From: an uncultured Bacteroidales bacterium
Lineage (GTDB): Bacteria; Bacteroidota; Bacteroidia; Bacteroidales; F082
Direction: 5' to 3'
Assembly (NCBI GenBank): GCA_905236635.1
Contig: CAJOCJ010000016.1
Location: forward strand, 1-38,603
Length of the DNA: 38,603 nt
Shown here: positions 22,561 to 32,557 of the stretch, one piece after another
Numbering within the stretch: position 1 is the stretch's first letter
Layout of the letters: each line of letters starts with the position of its first letter
The notes under the pieces: model-generated
Told to the model about the DNA's origin: nothing
What the model saw: the letters and a program-made list of their open reading frames with translations, nothing else
Databases searched by the model: none
Program-made: the position numbers and the translations under genes

Positions 22561-23772
22561 ATGTCGAAATATACACTACACGAGGTTTCTAGTAAACGCG
22601 AAATCAAGCAATGGCTGGCGTTTCCGTCGAAGTTGTATAAAAACGACAACCATTATGTCAGACCACTCGACCACGAGGTTGAGAAGGTGTTCGACAGAGA
22701 CCAAAACAAGCTTTTCCGCCATGGCGACGCCACCCGCTATTATCTCACCGATGAGAATGGCAAAATGGTCGGCAGAATAGCTGTTTTTTATGATGAGAAG
22801 ACCTCAAAAGTGTATGAAAAAGAGGAAAATGGCCAAAAAACCGGCGGATGCGGATTCTTTGACTGCATCGACGACCAGGAAGCTGCCAACATCCTCTTCG
22901 ACGCCGCCAAGAAATGGCTCGAGGAACGTGGCTACGAAGCCATGGACGGCCCAATAAACTTTGGCGATCGCGACTATTTCTGGGGATGTCTGGTGGAAGG
23001 CTTCACCGACCCGATCTACAACATGCCTTACAACTATCCTTACTACAGCCAACTCTTTGAGAATTATGGCTTTAAGGATTATTTCAAGCAGTTCACCTTC
23101 AGGAGAAACCTCATCCCAGGCGGATTCGACCCCATACTACGAGAGAAAGCGGCGCGCATCTACGAAAACCCAGACTATACCTTCGAAATCCTCGACAGAC
23201 GCAAAATAGACCGCTATGCCGACGATTTCCTGACGATTTACAATAAGTCGTGGGGCGTCATCCCTGGCGCGGCAAAACTCACACGCCAGCACGCCATGGC
23301 ATTGCTCAACAGCCTGAAGCCCATCATCGACCCCCGCCTTATGCATTTCGCATATTACAAAGGCGAACCCGTCGGCTTCTTCCTCATGATGATCGACCTC
23401 AACCAAATATATAAAGGTTTGAACGGTAACGACAAGGGTTTCAACAAGTTACGCATCTTTTGGAGAGTAAAGATATCAAGAATCTGCGACCGCGCCATCT
23501 CACTGGTATTCGGCATAGTGCCGGAACACCGCAAAAAAGGTCTCGAATCAGGTCTGGTATGCTCCCTCGAAGCACAGGCGATAAAGAAGAAATTCAAGTA
23601 TAAAGAAATACAACTCAATTGGATAGGCGACTTCAACCCTCCAATGCTCAAAATAGCCGAACGCGCTGGCTGTAAGCACTATAAGACACATATCACCTAC
23701 CGATATCTCTTCGACAGAAACAAGCCGTTCACAAGGGCCAAACTACAAACAGGCAAAAAAGACGACGAATGA
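22561..23772 (+). CDS. GNAT-like N-acetyltransferase family protein
   Basis: 403 residues. An N-terminal region ([20 protein letters not shown]) resembles a family of large GNAT-related proteins found in Bacteroidetes. The C-terminal half has an acetyltransferase-like core with [19 protein letters not shown], where the basic/Gly stretch would contact acetyl-CoA, and ends with [21 protein letters not shown]. Substrate unknown. The stop overlaps the start of the next gene (ATGA). Confidence 0.8.
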   Translation: MSKYTLHEVSSKREIKQWLAFPSKLYKNDNHYVRPLDHEVEKVFDRDQNKLFRHGDATRYYLTDENGKMVGRIAVFYDEKTSKVYEKEENGQKTGGCGFFDCIDDQEAANILFDAAKKWLEERGYEAMDGPINFGDRDYFWGCLVEGFTDPIYNMPYNYPYYSQLFENYGFKDYFKQFTFRRNLIPGGFDPILREKAARIYENPDYTFEILDRRKIDRYADDFLTIYNKSWGVIPGAAKLTRQHAMALLNSLKPIIDPRLMHFAYYKGEPVGFFLMMIDLNQIYKGLNGNDKGFNKLRIFWRVKISRICDRAISLVFGIVPEHRKKGLESGLVCSLEAQAIKKKFKYKEIQLNWIGDFNPPMLKIAERAGCKHYKTHITYRYLFDRNKPFTRAKLQTGKKDDE

Positions 23773-24428
23773 TAGAAGCAAAAGGAATATACAAATCGTT
23801 TGGAAACGTCGATGTCATCAAAGGCATTGACCTTCATATAGATAAAGGCGAAATCGTCACCATCGTGGGGGCGTCAGGCGCCGGCAAGTCGACGTTGCTC
23901 CAAATCATCGGAACACTGGAAAAAGCCGACAAAGGCGAGGTATTTATCAACAACCAGAATGTAAACACACTCGGCCAAAGAAGACTTGCCGCCTTCCGTA
24001 ACAAGAACATAGGTTTCGTGTTCCAGTTCCATCATCTGCTGCCCGAATTCACCGCTTTGGAGAACATTTGCATCCCCGCTTTCATCGCTGGAGAAAGTAA
24101 AAGTAATGCTTTAAGTAAAGCCAATCAATTACTTGAGTATCTTAATCTTACGGAAAGAGCAAATCACAAGCCATCAATGCTCTCAGGAGGCGAACAGCAG
24201 CGTGTGGCAGTGGCCCGCGCCCTCATCAACAACCCCGCCGTAATCCTCGCCGACGAGCCGTCAGGCAACCTCGACTCACAGAACGCAAAAGAGCTTCACG
24301 AACTGTTTTTCAAACTGAGAGAACAGACAGGCCAGACATTCGTGATTGTGACACATAATCCTACCCTAGCAGCGATGGCCGACAGGACTTTAACGATAAA
24401 AGACGGTAAGATAGAAAGCAATATTTAG
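23769..24428 (+). CDS. lolD: LolD-like ABC transporter ATP-binding protein
   Basis: 219 residues. Walker [10 protein letters not shown] (about 35-43), Q-loop region [17 protein letters not shown], signature [15 protein letters not shown], Walker [14 protein letters not shown] and the switch His in [18 protein letters not shown] is typical of the LolD/MacB group that drives lipoprotein release or membrane-protein extrusion. No LolC/LolE-type permease is adjacent, so its partner must be encoded elsewhere. It overlaps the upstream gene by 4 bp. Confidence 0.9.
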   Translation: MIEAKGIYKSFGNVDVIKGIDLHIDKGEIVTIVGASGAGKSTLLQIIGTLEKADKGEVFINNQNVNTLGQRRLAAFRNKNIGFVFQFHHLLPEFTALENICIPAFIAGESKSNALSKANQLLEYLNLTERANHKPSMLSGGEQQRVAVARALINNPAVILADEPSGNLDSQNAKELHELFFKLREQTGQTFVIVTHNPTLAAMADRTLTIKDGKIESNI

Positions 24429-24462
24429 GATTTTCGGGCGTTTTTATAAAAAATTTTTAAAA

Positions 24463-26490
24463 ATGAAAAAACTGTTAAAATATATCTTCGTTTTATCGCT
24501 GGGAATCCTTTGTTTCACAACAAATGACATACAAGCCCAGGAAAGCGCCCCCACCTACCAATCGCTGATATCATCAGGCGATAAGGAATTCTCAAAACAA
24601 GAGTATATAAAGGCAAAGACATATTATCAGGAAGCATTGCGACTGAAACCAAATGACGCTTCGGCGAAAAGCAAACTCGACAAGACTTTGCAGAAGATAC
24701 GTGAAGAAAACAAGAAAGAAGAGCAGTTTTTCGAACATATCGACAACGCCGACAACTTCTACGCCAACAATGACCTTGACAAGGCCCTCGCAGAATACAA
24801 CAAAGCCCTGAAAATATTCCCGAAAGACGAATATGCATTGGGCAAGAAGGAAGAGATAACCACATTCTTGAAGAACGAGAAAGACAAACTCGATGAATTC
24901 AACGAGATGGTGACATTAGGCGACAACCTTCTTAAGGCTGAAAAATATGCCGAAGCCGTGATGCAATACGAGTCGGCACTGAAGATCTACCCTAACAACT
25001 CGGCAGCCCAAGCAAAATATAAGGATGCCAAGACACAAAAAGAGGCCTTCGACTCGAAAGTCAATGAGTTTGACAGACTTACAGCGCAGGGCAAAGACCT
25101 TGCATTAAGAAAGAGATATGCCGAGGCTATAGCATCTTATGAGCAGGCATTGCAGATTTTCCCCAATGAGTCTGATATTTCCGCCACGATAAATGAGCTT
25201 CAGACAAAGAAAAACATCGCCGACAGCTATAACGCGAAAATTACTGAGGCTGACGCATATTACGAAGACCGTTCTTACAACGAAGCAAGAGATGCCTATC
25301 AATCCGCTTTGACAGTAATTGCTGACGATTCCTACGCCCTAGGCATGATAGCACGCATCGACGAAATCGTCAACAGTCCGGAATATCGTAAGATTCAGAA
25401 CGACAAAGCCAAAATCGACAACGACTTCGCGAATTTCATAGGCAAAGGCGAGACCGCCGAGGGTCAGAAGAATTACGAGCAGGCCCTCGCCTATTATGTG
25501 AAAGCCTTGGAACTCAAGCCCAACAACGCCGAAGCACTGGCAAAGAAAAAGAACGCCGAGGACATGATCCTGTACGCAGAACAGCAACGCAAAGAACTGG
25601 AACGTCAAGCCGCGGCGGAGGCCGAGAAGCAGCGTAAAGCACAGATTCAGAACCTGATAAACACTGGTAATCAACAGATTACAGACAAAAAATACGCCGA
25701 CGCCGAGAGCACCTTCAACCAGGTGCTAGCCCTCGACCCGAACAACGCCACCGCGACCGAGAAACTCGGCGTGATAGCAGGATTCTACGAGGAGATACAA
25801 CGGCAGAAACAGGAAAACTACAACATGGCAATGTCGGAAGGCCGTTATGCCATGGACAGCTGGAACTTTGCGGAAGCCATACGCCAATACAACATAGCAT
25901 TGGCAAACAAACCAGGCGACGAGGCTGCCACACAACAGCTTGCGCTGGCACAACAGAGCGAAAACCAACGTCTGGCGGGTCTTCAGAACGAATACAACGG
26001 CTATGTCGCCAAAGGCGACGCACAGTTCCAGACAAAGAACTACGACAAAGCTATCGAGCTCTACACCAAGGCGATACAGCTTAACACTGGAAACCCCTAT
26101 CCTTCCAATAAAATCAGGGAGATTGGCGAGATGCTGAAGGCTAACAAGATTATGGATCTTGTGACAAGTTCAGAGACCATAGCCAATGGCGAGACCAAAC
26201 GCTATGAGTTCCAGCCCGTCGATGCCTCCACACGTCGTGGCAACTACCTCCTCATCAAAGGCAAGAACCTCGGCGAGCGCCAGTTTATCATGTACGTCTC
26301 CTACGGCAGCCCGAACGGCAGAAGCGGAGGTTTCACCGTCACAGTGCCGAAGAACCAGGATGTCAACGACTTCATCATCAGGATTGGCTCGCAATACAAA
26401 TGGTTCAGCGAAGACAACACCTGGATTGAGATTCTGCCCGAAAACGGAAGCATAGAAATCACCACAATGGAAATCACGAAAGGAAACTGA
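24463..26490 (+). CDS. Long TPR-repeat exported protein
   Basis: 675 residues. A signal peptide (about 1-26, ending before QESAP) is followed by many TPR-like units of the form YxxAxxxYxxALxxxPN from residue 28 to about 555, with an Ala/Glu/Arg/Lys-rich coiled-coil stretch around 370-395. The last about 110 residues (KRYEFQPVDASTRRGNYLLI onward) look like a beta domain I do not recognise. It is probably a periplasmic scaffold. It lies 34 bp after lolD and 1 bp before the next gene. Confidence 0.88.
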   Translation: MKKLLKYIFVLSLGILCFTTNDIQAQESAPTYQSLISSGDKEFSKQEYIKAKTYYQEALRLKPNDASAKSKLDKTLQKIREENKKEEQFFEHIDNADNFYANNDLDKALAEYNKALKIFPKDEYALGKKEEITTFLKNEKDKLDEFNEMVTLGDNLLKAEKYAEAVMQYESALKIYPNNSAAQAKYKDAKTQKEAFDSKVNEFDRLTAQGKDLALRKRYAEAIASYEQALQIFPNESDISATINELQTKKNIADSYNAKITEADAYYEDRSYNEARDAYQSALTVIADDSYALGMIARIDEIVNSPEYRKIQNDKAKIDNDFANFIGKGETAEGQKNYEQALAYYVKALELKPNNAEALAKKKNAEDMILYAEQQRKELERQAAAEAEKQRKAQIQNLINTGNQQITDKKYADAESTFNQVLALDPNNATATEKLGVIAGFYEEIQRQKQENYNMAMSEGRYAMDSWNFAEAIRQYNIALANKPGDEAATQQLALAQQSENQRLAGLQNEYNGYVAKGDAQFQTKNYDKAIELYTKAIQLNTGNPYPSNKIREIGEMLKANKIMDLVTSSETIANGETKRYEFQPVDASTRRGNYLLIKGKNLGERQFIMYVSYGSPNGRSGGFTVTVPKNQDVNDFIIRIGSQYKWFSEDNTWIEILPENGSIEITTMEITKGN

Positions 26491-26491
26491 T

Positions 26492-27766
26492 ATGAATAAG
26501 TCTGATTCACGTTATCAATTGTATATCAACATCTTAGAGGAAGAGTTGGTACCCGCCATGGGTTGTACCGAGCCTATTTGTCTCGCCTACGCCGCCGCCA
26601 AGGCGCGTCAGGTGCTAGGCGCCATCCCCGACAGAGTGGAGGTGCTGGCCAGCGGTAACATCATCAAGAACGTGAAGAGCGTCATCGTGCCTAACACCAA
26701 CGGCATGAAAGGCATCAAAGCCGCGGCGGCGGTCGGAATAGTGGCAGGAAACCCCGACAAAGCCCTCGAAGTGATTGCCAACGTGACAGACGAACAGAAG
26801 AAGGCGACAGAAGAATACCTCGCCTCCACCCCAATATGCGTGAAACACATAAACTGTCAGGAACAGCTGGATGTCACGATAATAGTATATAAGGGCGAGC
26901 ATCATGCCGACGTGAGAATCTGCGGCTTCCACACCAACATAGTGCATATCCAGAAAGACGACGAGGTGCTCTTCCAAAGTGAGACCATCGCCAAGCCGAC
27001 GAAAGAACTCACCGACCGCAGCTGTCTGAGTGTCTCGGGCATCGTTGACTTCGCCGACAGCGTTGATATCCAAGACATTAAAGAAGTCATCGGACGTCAG
27101 ATAAAATACAACACTGCAATCTCTGACGAAGGCTTGAAGAACAGCTGGGGTGCCAACATAGGAAGCACCTTATTAAAATACTATGGCGACGACATCAAGG
27201 TGAAAGCCAAGGCACGCGCTGCCGCAGGCTCCGATGCGCGTATGAACGGGTGCGAGCTGCCCGTCATCATCAACTCAGGCAGCGGCAACCAAGGACTCAC
27301 CGTGTCGATGCCAGTCATCGCCTACGCTGAAGAATATCACATTGACGATGACAGGCTGTACCGGGCCCTTGTCGTCAGCAACCTCACCGCCATCCACCAG
27401 AAGACGCGCATCGGACGGCTCTCCGCATACTGCGGAGCCGTCAGCGCAGGCTGCGCTGCTGCCTGCGGCATCGCCTATCTCCTCGGCGAGAGCCTCGACG
27501 TGATAGAACATACCCTCACCAACGCCGTGGTGACAGTGTCGGGCATCATCTGCGACGGCGCCAAGGCGTCATGCGCAGCAAAGATAGCAGCATCAGTGGA
27601 ATCAGGCATCCTCGGCTATTACATGTATAAAAACGGACAACAGTTCGAGGCCGGCGACGGCATAGTCGGATGCGACATCGAAGACACCATAAATAACGTG
27701 GGACTAGTCGGCTCCGTAGGCATGAAAGAAACCGATACCGAGATTATCGATATAATGACTAAGTGA
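26492..27766 (+). CDS. L-cysteine desulfidase / YhaM-family Fe-S lyase
   Basis: 424 residues of the UPF0597 (YhaM/CdsB) family. The N-terminal block ELVPAMGCTEPICLAYAAA places conserved C25, the likely catalytic or cluster cysteine. Further family blocks are MNGCELPVIINSGSGNQG, AYCGAVSAGCAAACGIAY and VSGIICDGAKASCAAK, which supply the other cysteines for a [4Fe-4S] cluster. Members split cysteine into sulfide, pyruvate and ammonia, or act as serine dehydratases. It starts 1 bp after the TPR gene. It converges on the RelA/SpoT gene with 7 bp between the stop codons. Confidence 0.9.
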   Translation: MNKSDSRYQLYINILEEELVPAMGCTEPICLAYAAAKARQVLGAIPDRVEVLASGNIIKNVKSVIVPNTNGMKGIKAAAAVGIVAGNPDKALEVIANVTDEQKKATEEYLASTPICVKHINCQEQLDVTIIVYKGEHHADVRICGFHTNIVHIQKDDEVLFQSETIAKPTKELTDRSCLSVSGIVDFADSVDIQDIKEVIGRQIKYNTAISDEGLKNSWGANIGSTLLKYYGDDIKVKAKARAAAGSDARMNGCELPVIINSGSGNQGLTVSMPVIAYAEEYHIDDDRLYRALVVSNLTAIHQKTRIGRLSAYCGAVSAGCAAACGIAYLLGESLDVIEHTLTNAVVTVSGIICDGAKASCAAKIAASVESGILGYYMYKNGQQFEAGDGIVGCDIEDTINNVGLVGSVGMKETDTEIIDIMTK

Positions 27767-27773
27767 TTGAATA

Positions 27774-29951
27774 TCAATCAATCCTCTGAACTTCAGTGAC
27801 ATTAGCCAGGGACTTGAGCCTGCGTATCAGCTGCTCAAGATAATTGACACTCGAAATATTCATAACAAAACGTCCTTCGTAGAAACCGTTCCTAGTTCCC
27901 ATCGAAGCGTCTATGATATTGATTTCCATCTGTTTCATCACTTCAGTGATATCGCTGAGAATACCGAAACTGTCTTTTGCCACCACCTTGATAGTAGCTC
28001 TTGAAGGCACGTCGCCCTGCCATTTCACGTCGACAAGACGGTAAGGATACCGTTTCTTCATCGCGATGGCGTTCTTGCAGTTGACACGGTGTATTGTGAT
28101 TCCTCCGCCTACGTTGACAAAACCGCAGACGTTATCACCCGGGATAGGATTACAGCACTTCGCCATCTTAAAGGCAAAACCATTGATGTTGGCACCAATA
28201 CTCATCGCATCGCCTTCATTTTCAATGGGTTTATCCTTACGCTGTTCTTCCTCCACCTTATGGAACTCCTTTTCCTCTGTCTGTGCCAAAATGAAAGACT
28301 TCATTTCGGCAATATCTATCTGGTCGGTCGCTATCTTATGATAAAACTCTATTCCCGACTCGCAACCGTATTTCTTTATTAACTCCGTGAAAATCTTATC
28401 GTTAAATGCTATTTTCCAATTCTTCAGTTTCCTGTGGAAGATGGCGCTACCAAGTTCAGCCTCTTTCATCTCCTCGTCCTTCAGGAACCTCCTGATTTTC
28501 GATTTCGCTTTTTCGGTGTTGACATATCCGAGCCAGTCGGCTTTTGGCGTCTGTCGTCTGCTTATCTGTATCTCCACACGATCGCCGTTTTTCAACATAT
28601 AGCGTATCGGCTGCATCTTGCCGTTCACGCGTGCACCGATACAATGGCAGCCCACCTGGGTGTGAACCTCAAAAGCGAAATCAAGAATTGTTGAGCCAAC
28701 AGGCAGCTGTTTCACCTCTCCTTGCGGCGTGATGATATACATCTTGTCGGACTTGCCTTTAGCAGCCCTTTTATCATCTAACGGATTGAAATCCGACTGG
28801 TCGGTGTCCTCGAGAATGCCCCTAATCTGGTTTAACCATTCATCAGGCGTCTGATGCTTGTCGCCGCTGCTCTTATAAGACCAATGCGAGGCGTTGCCTT
28901 TCTCGGCTATCTCATCCATGCGCGATGTCCTGATCTGCACCTCGACCCAGTCGACGCCGTTTTTCACCGTCGTGTGCAACGACTCATAACCAGAAGCCTT
29001 TGGCTTGGTTATCCAGTCTCTAAGTCGCTGGGGATTAGGCTGATACAGATTTGTAACAATGGAATACACCTTCCAACAATCGGCTTTTTCATCCTTTATT
29101 TTCGAGTTGTTAATGATTATCCTTACGGCAAAAAGGTCGTAAACCTGCTCAAACGGAACATTTTGTGCCTTCATCTTGGCAAAAATCGACGGTATCGACT
29201 TTGTACGCCACTTGATAGTGTAGTCAAAGCCCTCTTCGCTCAATCCACGACGTATAGGAAGAAGGAAATTCGCCATCTTCTCCTCCTGCGTCACATGCGA
29301 CATGGTGATTTTTTCCTTGATTTCCTCGTATTCCTTAGGGTTTTCGTGAATCATCACAGCCTCTTCCAAGTCTTTTTTGATGTTGTAAAGACCAAGACGA
29401 TGGACTATCGGGATGATAAGGTATTTGGTGATTTCAAAGAATTTATCTACTCCACCATTCGCATCAATATCCTCTTGATGTCGGCAATTCGAGAGACAGT
29501 GTGCAATAATCAGCATTACCACCCTGATGTCGTCAACCATCGAGAGGAAAAGTTTTCTGAAAGTGTCCGATTGTGTAGAGATTTGCGACATATTCAGCGA
29601 CATAACCTTAACCAAACCTCTGAGTATCAATACAACTCTATCGCCGAACTGTTCTTTGATTTCATCAAAAGTGACATCAGTAACCTTAGTGATATTGTGA
29701 AGCAATGCACAAACTATTGTCTTACTGTGCATTCCCATTTCGGAATAGCAAATCTTAGCGACTTCGAGCACATGAAGCATCATCGGCCTGCCGGAAATCA
29801 TCCTCATCCCATCATATTTCGAACAACACAAATCATAGGCTTTCCCAATAAATCCGACCTCTTCCAACGTCATCGTCTCGCCCACCAGCTGAAGCAGCTC
29901 CTCATACGATCTCTCGATTTCCAATATTTCCTTTTCCGAATATTTTTCCAA
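27774..29951 (-). CDS. RelA/SpoT-family (p)ppGpp synthetase with degenerate HD domain
   Basis: 725 residues. The N-terminal HD domain (about 50-200) lacks the HD pair: ALLHNITKVT replaces the usual LLHDxxED, with N86 in place of Asp, so hydrolysis is unlikely. The synthetase domain looks intact: YDLFAVRIII, DWITKPKASGYESLHTTV, EVQIRTSRMDEIAEKGNASHW. A TGS domain (MYIITPQGEVKQLPVGSTILDF), a zinc-finger-like block (FKMAKCCNPIPGDNVCGFV) and a C-terminal ACT domain follow. It therefore looks like a RelA-type synthetase rather than the bifunctional Rel. Confidence 0.93.
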   Translation of the reverse strand: MEKYSEKEILEIERSYEELLQLVGETMTLEEVGFIGKAYDLCCSKYDGMRMISGRPMMLHVLEVAKICYSEMGMHSKTIVCALLHNITKVTDVTFDEIKEQFGDRVVLILRGLVKVMSLNMSQISTQSDTFRKLFLSMVDDIRVVMLIIAHCLSNCRHQEDIDANGGVDKFFEITKYLIIPIVHRLGLYNIKKDLEEAVMIHENPKEYEEIKEKITMSHVTQEEKMANFLLPIRRGLSEEGFDYTIKWRTKSIPSIFAKMKAQNVPFEQVYDLFAVRIIINNSKIKDEKADCWKVYSIVTNLYQPNPQRLRDWITKPKASGYESLHTTVKNGVDWVEVQIRTSRMDEIAEKGNASHWSYKSSGDKHQTPDEWLNQIRGILEDTDQSDFNPLDDKRAAKGKSDKMYIITPQGEVKQLPVGSTILDFAFEVHTQVGCHCIGARVNGKMQPIRYMLKNGDRVEIQISRRQTPKADWLGYVNTEKAKSKIRRFLKDEEMKEAELGSAIFHRKLKNWKIAFNDKIFTELIKKYGCESGIEFYHKIATDQIDIAEMKSFILAQTEEKEFHKVEEEQRKDKPIENEGDAMSIGANINGFAFKMAKCCNPIPGDNVCGFVNVGGGITIHRVNCKNAIAMKKRYPYRLVDVKWQGDVPSRATIKVVAKDSFGILSDITEVMKQMEINIIDASMGTRNGFYEGRFVMNISSVNYLEQLIRRLKSLANVTEVQRID

Positions 29952-29969
29952 TTTCTAAAATTTAATCTG

Positions 29970-29977
29970 CAAATATA
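29970..29977 (-). promoter_or_regulatory. -7 element of the RelA/SpoT gene
   Basis: TATATTTG on the minus strand. The leader would be about 15 nt. It lies 21 bp from a divergent -7 box at 29999. Confidence 0.5.
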
Positions 29978-29998
29978 CGAAATTATTTCAAAATATAC

Positions 29999-30006
29999 TA
30001 TTTTTG
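29999..30006 (+). promoter_or_regulatory. -7 element of the flippase gene
   Basis: TATTTTTG matches TAnnTTTG. The leader is about 66 nt and ends with GAGG 0 nt before the ATG at 30078, too close for a good ribosome-binding site. An 8-codon ORF (30042-30068) lies inside it. Confidence 0.5.
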
Positions 30007-30077
30007 TAACGCAAAATTTTGATAATTATTTTACAATAAAAATGCAATTGTTGTCGTTGGATTTTTGAGATTCGAGG

Positions 30078-31547
30078 ATGAATAAGAAGTTTTTAAAAAA
30101 TATAATTTTCCTGCTGTTTATCAATCTTTTGATAAAGCCGTTTTGGATTTTGGGCGTTGACCGTGCAGTCCAGAACCTAGTAGGTGACACATCTTACGGA
30201 CTTTATCTCGCAATATCGCAGTTTTCCTATCTTTTTTACATCCTCCTCGACCTCGGTCTGACTAATTTCAACAACCGCAACATAGCGCAGAACAACCAGC
30301 TGCTCTCCAAGCATTTTGTAGGCATATCGCAAGCCAAGATTTTGCTTACAGTGCTATATTTCATCGTGATTTTCGTCCTCGGATGGCTCATCGGTTATCG
30401 TGGAGAACAACTGAAACTGCTTGCAATTGTTGGCTTTAACCAGGTTTTGCTGTCGTTTATCTTATACGTCAGATCGAACATCTCAGCCCTGCTTCTTTTC
30501 AAGACCGACAGCATGCTCTCGGTTCTCGACAGGGTGCTCATGATATTGATTTGTAGCTTCTTGCTATGGTCGGGATTCGTGCCGAGAGAAAATTTCAACA
30601 TCTACAGCTACATATACTCGCAGACGATCTCCTACGTCATAACACTCATCATCGCGGTCGCCATCGTTTTAAAACACACGGGAAAACTTACAATCAGGAT
30701 CAACATCCCGTTTGTGATTATGATCATCAAGAAGAGCCTTCCCTATGCCCTTCTGGTGCTTTTGATGAGCTTCTACAACCGTCTCGAGCCGGTTCTCATC
30801 GAGCGCATCCTTCCCGAGGACGTGGCAGCAGCACAGGCTGGCGTTTATGCCCGCGCATGGCGACTTTTCGACGCAGGCAACAACATATCCTACCTCTTCT
30901 CGGTGATACTTCTGCCACTGTTTGCAGCCATCATAAAAGAGAAAGAAGACCTGCAAGGACTTGTAAAACAATCGTTTAGCATCATGCTTTCGATGACGTG
31001 CATTATCGCGGTGCTCTGCATCTTCTACAGCCGCAACTTCATGGAGCTGATGTATCCCGAGTTCAACAACAACGAGTCATCCACCATCCTGATGATTCTG
31101 ATGGGTAGTTTCGTCTCAGTATCAGTAACTTATATCTTCGGAACGCTGCTCACCGCCAATGGCAATTTGAAACATCTTAACATCGTCGCGGCCTGCGGCG
31201 TAGTGCTCAACATCACCCTAAATTTCATCTTCATCCCGCATTTCAAAGCCATCGGCGCCGCTTTCACCAGCCTCTGCGTGCAGTTTGTAACATGCGTCAT
31301 CCAGTTTTTCATCGCGAAAAAAATATTCAACCTCAAACTTGGCACTTCATTCTGGATTAGGTTAGTTGCATTTTTAGTTTTAATAAGCCTAATTTCTTAT
31401 GTTTCAACAACTTTATCGTTGAGTTGGCTCACATCATTCTTCATCGCGGCAGCAGTGTGCGTAATTATTGCTTTCATCACTAAGATGTTGAATTACAATG
31501 AGATAAAAGAACTCGTCCTTTCTTCCCTTAGTCATATCAAGAAATAA
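30078..31547 (+). CDS. Polysaccharide flippase (Wzx/MOP superfamily)
   Basis: 489 residues with about 14 hydrophobic segments spread over the whole length. The N-terminus KPFWILGVDRAVQNLVGDTSYGLYLAI fits the polysaccharide-transporter branch of the MOP superfamily, which flips lipid-linked sugars across the inner membrane. It is followed by a Wzz-like and an O-antigen ligase/polymerase-like gene. No glycosyltransferase is nearby. Confidence 0.9.
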   Translation: MNKKFLKNIIFLLFINLLIKPFWILGVDRAVQNLVGDTSYGLYLAISQFSYLFYILLDLGLTNFNNRNIAQNNQLLSKHFVGISQAKILLTVLYFIVIFVLGWLIGYRGEQLKLLAIVGFNQVLLSFILYVRSNISALLLFKTDSMLSVLDRVLMILICSFLLWSGFVPRENFNIYSYIYSQTISYVITLIIAVAIVLKHTGKLTIRINIPFVIMIIKKSLPYALLVLLMSFYNRLEPVLIERILPEDVAAAQAGVYARAWRLFDAGNNISYLFSVILLPLFAAIIKEKEDLQGLVKQSFSIMLSMTCIIAVLCIFYSRNFMELMYPEFNNNESSTILMILMGSFVSVSVTYIFGTLLTANGNLKHLNIVAACGVVLNITLNFIFIPHFKAIGAAFTSLCVQFVTCVIQFFIAKKIFNLKLGTSFWIRLVAFLVLISLISYVSTTLSLSWLTSFFIAAAVCVIIAFITKMLNYNEIKELVLSSLSHIKK

Positions 31548-31583
31548 TTTTACAATAATTAGGTGAGATTAAAGATTTTTCCT

Positions 31584-31591
31584 TATTTTTG
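31584..31591 (+). promoter_or_regulatory. -7 element of the Wzz-like gene
   Basis: TATTTTTG, with a leader of about 30 nt to the ATG at 31625. It suggests this gene and the next can be transcribed separately from the flippase. Confidence 0.5.
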
Positions 31592-31624
31592 TAGATTATT
31601 TTTACGCATACAAATAAATAAAAG

Positions 31625-32557
31625 ATGGATAATTATTTCGACAACACATCTATGATTCAGACCGTCCTTAAATGGAAATGGCACATTATCATCATCACTT
31701 TGGTAGCTGCGATTTTTGGCGCAATCTTCTCAGGATCGATGTTTATCACCCCTTTGTTTAAATCAGAGGCCACAGTCTATCCTACCCATATCGAAGAGTA
31801 TTCGGATGAGACCATCACCGAGCAGATGCTTCAAATCATGCAGTCACAGCAGATCATGGACTCAGTGGTAGATAAATTTGGTTTGTTGGAACATTATAAG
31901 ATTGAGAAGAGCTATAAATATTGGAAAACAGCCCTCATCGGCGAATATCGCAGCAATGTCAGCATCTCGAGGACTCCTTACGACGCAGTCACCATCAAGG
32001 TGTACGACAGCGACCCTGAAATAGCTTGTGCAATGGTGTATGAGATTGTCAATCAATACAATCTGATCATTGAGAAGTTGACAAAAACACAGAGAGGCGA
32101 GCAAGCCAGAATGTTCAAATCGACATTGAAAGACAACGAGATTTTCCTCGATTCTCTTAGAGAACGCCTAACGACAATAGGCACTGAATACGGCATTGTC
32201 GATGTTACAAGCCAATCAAGGGAAATCACCCGCGCATATCTTAACAACGGCAAAAGCGACAAGCTGAACGAACTCAAGGAAAATTTGGAGACCTATGGTC
32301 CGGAAGTCAATATCATCAATAACCTTCTGGAGTATGCCTCAGAGAATTATCACAAAACAAAATACGACTTCGAGCGCGAGACACGTTACTGCGCCAACAA
32401 CATTTCGTTTGCCAATATGGTGTCAAACCCATTCGTGGCCGACAAAAAGGCCTATCCTATCCGTTGGGTTGTAGTCGCTCTCAGTGCATTGTGCGCCTGT
32501 TTCATCTCAATCCTTGTCATCTATGTGATTGAAAACAAGAAACGTTTCGTCAAATAA
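31625..32557 (+). CDS. Wzz-like polysaccharide chain-length regulator
   Basis: 310 residues. One transmembrane helix at about 20-42 and a second at about 280-302, with a helical periplasmic part between, the layout of Wzz/PCP proteins. The block FKSEATVYPTHIE follows helix 1, as in this family. It lacks the C-terminal tyrosine-kinase domain of PCP-2a proteins. The stop shares one base with the next start (TAATG). Confidence 0.85.
   Translation: MDNYFDNTSMIQTVLKWKWHIIIITLVAAIFGAIFSGSMFITPLFKSEATVYPTHIEEYSDETITEQMLQIMQSQQIMDSVVDKFGLLEHYKIEKSYKYWKTALIGEYRSNVSISRTPYDAVTIKVYDSDPEIACAMVYEIVNQYNLIIEKLTKTQRGEQARMFKSTLKDNEIFLDSLRERLTTIGTEYGIVDVTSQSREITRAYLNNGKSDKLNELKENLETYGPEVNIINNLLEYASENYHKTKYDFERETRYCANNISFANMVSNPFVADKKAYPIRWVVVALSALCACFISILVIYVIENKKRFVK

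Noticed and set aside
28854..30068. Plus-strand reading frame of 404 codons
   Set aside because: Antisense to the RelA/SpoT gene across almost all of its length; the composition (many His, Arg, Leu, Phe) is that of a shadow frame. Its final codons only reflect the flippase leader.
30042..30068. 8-codon ORF in the flippase leader
   Set aside because: Too short to distinguish from chance in this leader; no attenuator hairpin follows.
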